Under the pieces are notes generated by a model. That model did not search any database. It worked only from the letters and a program-made list of their open reading frames with translations, and was not told where the DNA came from. 64,000 nucleotides of DNA from contig NZ_QWEG01000002.1 of the NCBI RefSeq assembly GCF_003515685.1, positions 124,001-188,000 of the forward strand, given 5' to 3'. This DNA comes from Neobacillus notoginsengisoli (GTDB lineage Bacteria > Bacillota > Bacilli > Bacillales > Cytobacillaceae). This document shows positions 61,241-64,000 of this stretch, piece after piece. Made by a program: the position numbers and the translations under genes. The stretch's first letter is position 1. The number at the start of each line of letters is the position of its first letter.

Positions 61241-62919
61241 CAAAGCTGATTCGTTTTTCGTTCAATAAGATCAACAATCTTTAATCCAACTTGAACAGAT
61301 AACATATCTTCTGGATTATCAAAATCCATTCCGGTTATTTCTTTAATTCTATCTAAACGATAAATGACAGTTTTAGGGTGGATGAATAGTCTATCGGATG
61401 TTTTGGTCGCATGTTGGTTACATTCTAAAAAGGTTTGAAGCGTCATTAATAAGTCCCTCTTATTGGCATGCGGGTACTCAAGCAACTTTTGTAAAGAGGC
61501 TGGGATAAAATTTCTTAATGTGGATAAATCATCATCAAACTTACAAAGAAGCCTGAAAATCCCCAATTCCGAAAACATCGTTACAGCATCTTTGCCGTTG
61601 ATGATTTCCCCGAACTCCAACGCATCCTGGGCCTCACGATAGCTTTTGGGGATGTCAACAATCCGCTTTACAATGCTTCCTATCCCTACTTGGACGCCGA
61701 CCTCTTTAATATGTACTTTGATTGATTGTTGAATTTCCCTGATGATTTCTTTCATTTTTGCCAGTGAAGCTGCCTGACTTTCAGCATCCCGATTTATTTT
61801 CCACAAGATGATGATTTGGTTGCCTCTACTTCTAATGATGCCGTTTGGCACATGATGGTTGATCGCCTCATAAACCATTTCAAGTTTTTCATCTGACAGA
61901 ACTCTCTTTTGCTTTCGTTTCGTTGAGTAGGTTTCTTGATAATTTGTTAATTTGAGCACGACAGCCGTAAAGGGCCCACCTAAATCCCAGCCAATCACAT
62001 TCGCTTTTTGCAAAATCGTACCCATCTGTCGGAGTTTTCCTCCAATCAGATCATCAATGAAATCATTCTTTAATTGTTTATCAACCTCTGCAACTGCAAA
62101 TTGTTTCACTAGTTCCAAAGAAAGCGAGATTGCGCAATTCTCGACTGCAATAAAATCAAGTTCTTCAAGAGGTTTATGGTATTCATCAATCAATAAATAC
62201 GTTTTAATATGGTTCATCGTTTCAATCGGAACAACGATTTGCCAGCCCTTTTGGCCTTCTAATGACGAGTATTCGACGGCTTGCCGATAATGTGGAAATT
62301 TTATTTTATTTTTTTGATTAAAAGAAGCGGGGACTTTTTCAATGATTTCGAATTCTGCCAGGGAAGGGACGGTTGACCCGATGCACTGAAAATTCCGGTC
62401 AAAAAGCGAGACCGGATTGCCAATCAACTTCTCCAATGTGTTTATTATTTTGTCGGCTCCCTCATCAGCGAGGGATAAAGCAGTAAAACGATCATGGATC
62501 TCCTTGTAATATTGGAGTTTTTTGACTTGATTATTAAATAACTCGCCCATTACAGGATACATGACATCGATATATAGCACATGTCTAGGAATCTGAATAA
62601 GAGGTACCCCGTATTTTTTGGCCGCGGCTATGATGGGCTCGGGAATTTCCGAGACAAATCGGTCAATTTTGATTACGAGTGCGCCAATCTCTCTCTCCGC
62701 TAACCTGGAAATAAATTGCGTTTGTTCCTCCTCAGTAAAATTAAGAATAGGATAAAGACTCGTTAGAAGCAATTCCCCTCCCTTGATCCAATCGGTAATA
62801 TCCGGAGCTTCCATAATCGTTGCCCCACTGATGATTCGATTCAAAGAATTATGCTCACTTAGCAAAACTGCATCTTTCAGAGACGGAACATTCAATAAAT
62901 CCTTTATAGTAAAGTCCAT
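61240..62919 (-). CDS. PucR-family transcriptional regulator
   Basis: Long regulator of the PucR/CdaR type, 559 aa from ATG 62919 (MDFTIKDLLNVPSLKDAVLL). The N-terminal PucR domain has RIISGATIMEAPDITDWIKG, GGELLLTSLYPILN and GALVIKIDRFVSEIPEPIIA. The middle is a GAF/ligand-type region and the C-terminal HTH_30 has LLMTLQTFLECNQHATKTSD and RLFIHPKTVIYRLDRIKEIT. In B. subtilis PucR activates purine-degradation genes with allantoin-type inducers. The neighbouring carrier and amidohydrolase are its probable targets. It is in its own transcript, with a terminator at the stop. Confidence 0.9.
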   Translation of the reverse strand: MDFTIKDLLNVPSLKDAVLLSEHNSLNRIISGATIMEAPDITDWIKGGELLLTSLYPILNFTEEEQTQFISRLAEREIGALVIKIDRFVSEIPEPIIAAAKKYGVPLIQIPRHVLYIDVMYPVMGELFNNQVKKLQYYKEIHDRFTALSLADEGADKIINTLEKLIGNPVSLFDRNFQCIGSTVPSLAEFEIIEKVPASFNQKNKIKFPHYRQAVEYSSLEGQKGWQIVVPIETMNHIKTYLLIDEYHKPLEELDFIAVENCAISLSLELVKQFAVAEVDKQLKNDFIDDLIGGKLRQMGTILQKANVIGWDLGGPFTAVVLKLTNYQETYSTKRKQKRVLSDEKLEMVYEAINHHVPNGIIRSRGNQIIILWKINRDAESQAASLAKMKEIIREIQQSIKVHIKEVGVQVGIGSIVKRIVDIPKSYREAQDALEFGEIINGKDAVTMFSELGIFRLLCKFDDDLSTLRNFIPASLQKLLEYPHANKRDLLMTLQTFLECNQHATKTSDRLFIHPKTVIYRLDRIKEITGMDFDNPEDMLSVQVGLKIVDLIERKTNQL

Positions 62920-63044
62920 AAATGTCATCCCTTCTACAAAAAAATCAATCTCCAAGCCTCCCAACCTTAACTAGCAACAACAACACTGAGAGACCGACAA
63001 TTATCACCAGTATACAACAAAACAATAGAATTCCATTTTAAAAG

Positions 63045-63124
63045 GAAGCAAGGGGGAAGCAAGGGGACGGTTCTGCTGCTTCATTCGGGTCCCGAATGAA
63101 GCGCTGGAACCGTCCCCTGCCTCA
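63045..63124 (-). repeat. REP-like hairpin element R8
   Basis: GAAGCAAGGGGGAAGCAAGG, GGACGGTTCTG, then GGAACCGTCCCCTGCCTCA; inverted relative to R2-R5. The outer GAAGCAAGGG block is duplicated at the left edge. Confidence 0.88.
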
Positions 63125-63207
63125 CTGTGACAATTGGCATATAGCATTCTTTTTGTTTGTGCTACGGTTAAGGTAAGTTGTTTATTATGTAAAGGGAGTG
63201 TTTATAG

Positions 63208-63447
63208 ATGTGTTGTGGATGTTCTAGTATGGAAGATGGGCAAGCGGTTGTGGATCATGTGAGGAATAAGGGCAAGGCGGAGCTTCCTCCTTTGGTTGAG
63301 CATGAGATTCAATGTGAGTGCGGCGAGGTATTTACGCTGAAAAAGGTCATTATGAATTGTCCAAAATGCGAGATGACGTACGCGGTGACGCCTTGCAGTT
63401 CCGGTGATTTCAACAATATAAAGCGCGCGGGTATTGCCTACGCGTAA
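63208..63447 (+). CDS. Small zinc-ribbon-like protein (79 aa)
   Basis: The 79-residue protein has three cysteine clusters: CCGCSS at the N-terminus, CECGEVF in the middle and CPKCEMTYAVTPC near the end. The last two (CxC and CPxC) resemble a four-cysteine zinc ribbon. The start is ATG 63208 behind AAAGGGAGTGTTTATAG. There is no signal peptide or membrane span. I recognise the pattern from short conserved Firmicute proteins of unknown role. It stands alone, between repeat R8 and a terminator at 63525-63558. Confidence 0.77.
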   Translation: MCCGCSSMEDGQAVVDHVRNKGKAELPPLVEHEIQCECGEVFTLKKVIMNCPKCEMTYAVTPCSSGDFNNIKRAGIAYA

Positions 63448-63524
63448 TATTATAGACGAAACATGCGGGCATCGCTTATTTTGTAGGAGCATCTTGCTAT
63501 TGCACACCGGGCGTCCGTATCGTT

Positions 63525-63558
63525 AAAAAACTCTTCCATGTATGTAGGAGGGGTTTTT
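63525..63558 (+). terminator. Terminator following the small zinc-ribbon gene
   Basis: AAAAACTCTTCC pairs with GGAGGGGTTTTT around ATGTATGTA, with T-runs. About 80 nt past the stop. Confidence 0.7.
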
Positions 63559-63627
63559 ATTTTGCCAAAAAGAGCGATTCCTTTACTTCCCTCCTGCTCA
63601 AGGGTAACATTGAGGTTAGTTACATAT

Positions 63628-63731
63628 TCACGAGACTACTAGGGGTGCCCGCTATGGGCTGAGAGAAAAACGCTGAGTTTTTTAACCCTTTGGACCTGAT
63701 CTGGATGATACCAGCGTAGGAAAGTAGAGGT
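63628..63731 (+). promoter_or_regulatory. TPP riboswitch (THI-box) before the SDR gene
   Basis: ACTAGGGGTGCCC, GGGCTGAGAGAAA, CCCTTTGGACCTGATCTGGA and ATACCAGCGTAGGAAAGT are all present. It is a full TPP aptamer and nearly the same as the thiW one at 51707-51808. Confidence 0.95.
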
Positions 63732-63754
63732 GACGCACCTGCCATTAAAAAATC

Positions 63755-63788
63755 AAGGCCAGGCCCCTCTATGGGTCTGGCCTTTTTG
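63755..63788 (+). terminator. Regulated terminator of the second TPP riboswitch
   Basis: AAGGCCAGGCCC pairs with GGGTCTGGCCTT, with one wobble pair, then TTTGCG. Confidence 0.82.
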
Positions 63789-63876
63789 CGTCTAAAATAC
63801 ACCAACGGTATTCCAGATGTTGATCAGGACAAGTCAATCAGAATACGTACATCAATACAATTAGGGGGGATTGAGG

Positions 63877-64000
63877 TTGGAATTGAAAGATCAAATTGTG
63901 CTAGTGTCTGGTGCCAGCCGGGGTCTTGGACGCGAGATTGCGCGTGCTTTTTCCCGGGAAGGAGCTCGGGTGATTGTCAATTACTTCAATAGCGCGGAGC
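63877..64000 (+). CDS. Short-chain dehydrogenase/reductase (FabG-like), N-terminal part, cut by window end
   Basis: Forty-one codons are visible before the window ends: [20 protein letters not shown], then [20 protein letters not shown]. The NAD(P)-binding TGxxxGxG-type motif appears as SGASRGLG. The start is TTG 63877, 6 nt after AGGGGGGA; other in-frame TTG codons lie at 63871 and 63883. Closest in style to 3-oxoacyl-ACP reductase-like SDRs. A TPP riboswitch and terminator directly upstream imply that the transcript belongs to thiamine metabolism or salvage. Confidence 0.85.
   Translation, partial: MELKDQIVLVSGASRGLGREIARAFSREGARVIVNYFNSAE

Overview
The window is a chromosomal segment of a Gram-positive, spore-forming Bacillaceae bacterium (Bacillus or a close relative such as Mesobacillus). 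The GC content is moderate, and the lipoproteins, AGGAGG-type ribosome binding sites and intrinsic terminators are typically Firmicute. From about 1 to 21 kb the gene order follows the B. subtilis yut-yun-yur-yus region. A YhcN-type spore lipoprotein, a LytH-type spore-wall peptidase and ComK point to sporulation and competence.

Region 1 (1-8.2 kb) holds the yutC-like lipoprotein end, lipA, lytH/yunA, an NSS methionine/alanine importer with a 33-residue partner subunit, and yunC-yunD-yunE-yunF. Region 2 (8.5-13.9 kb) is the sufCDSUB iron-sulfur operon, which feeds enzymes such as LipA. Region 3 (14.2-21.2 kb) has a small hypothetical gene, yurZ, a metNPQ methionine importer behind two tandem SAM riboswitches, a decayed gene, yusD-yusE-yusF-yusG, gcvH and yusI. 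Region 4 (21.2-27.3 kb) is a mixed stretch: a HAD phosphatase, small proteins, a polysaccharide deacetylase, a secreted hypothetical protein, a c-di-GMP-I riboswitch in front of an unlisted 55-residue ORF, and comK.

Region 5 (27.8-39.7 kb) is a galactoside utilisation island. It contains a ROK regulator, a GH2 enzyme, a three-gene sugar ABC importer without its own ATPase, a GH43 lipoprotein and galTKE. Three promoters of the island carry nearly the same 20-nt AT-rich site 9-12 nt downstream of the -10 box, and the importer promoter also has two perfect cre boxes. Imported oligosaccharide would be cut to galactose and enter the Leloir pathway.

Region 6 (39.9-52 kb) holds an acetamidase/formamidase, an operon for a 1203-residue four-module AAA+ ATPase with two membrane proteins, a second metNPQ operon again behind two SAM riboswitches, an M20 amidohydrolase, and thiW under a TPP riboswitch. 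Region 7 (52-64 kb) has a divergent peptide-type ABC importer, an allantoate/carbamoylase-like hydrolase, an MFS carrier, a PucR regulator, a small zinc-ribbon protein, and a TPP riboswitch leading into a truncated SDR gene.

Two repeat systems stand out. Three intergenic loci plus a short fourth one carry tandem inverted-repeat arrays with a 51-52 nt period; the arm sequence differs between families but the spacing does not. A separate family of about 70-nt REP-like hairpins occurs eight times, all between 34.5 and 63.1 kb and none in the conserved first 34 kb. No rRNA, tRNA, insertion sequence, prophage or CRISPR array was seen.
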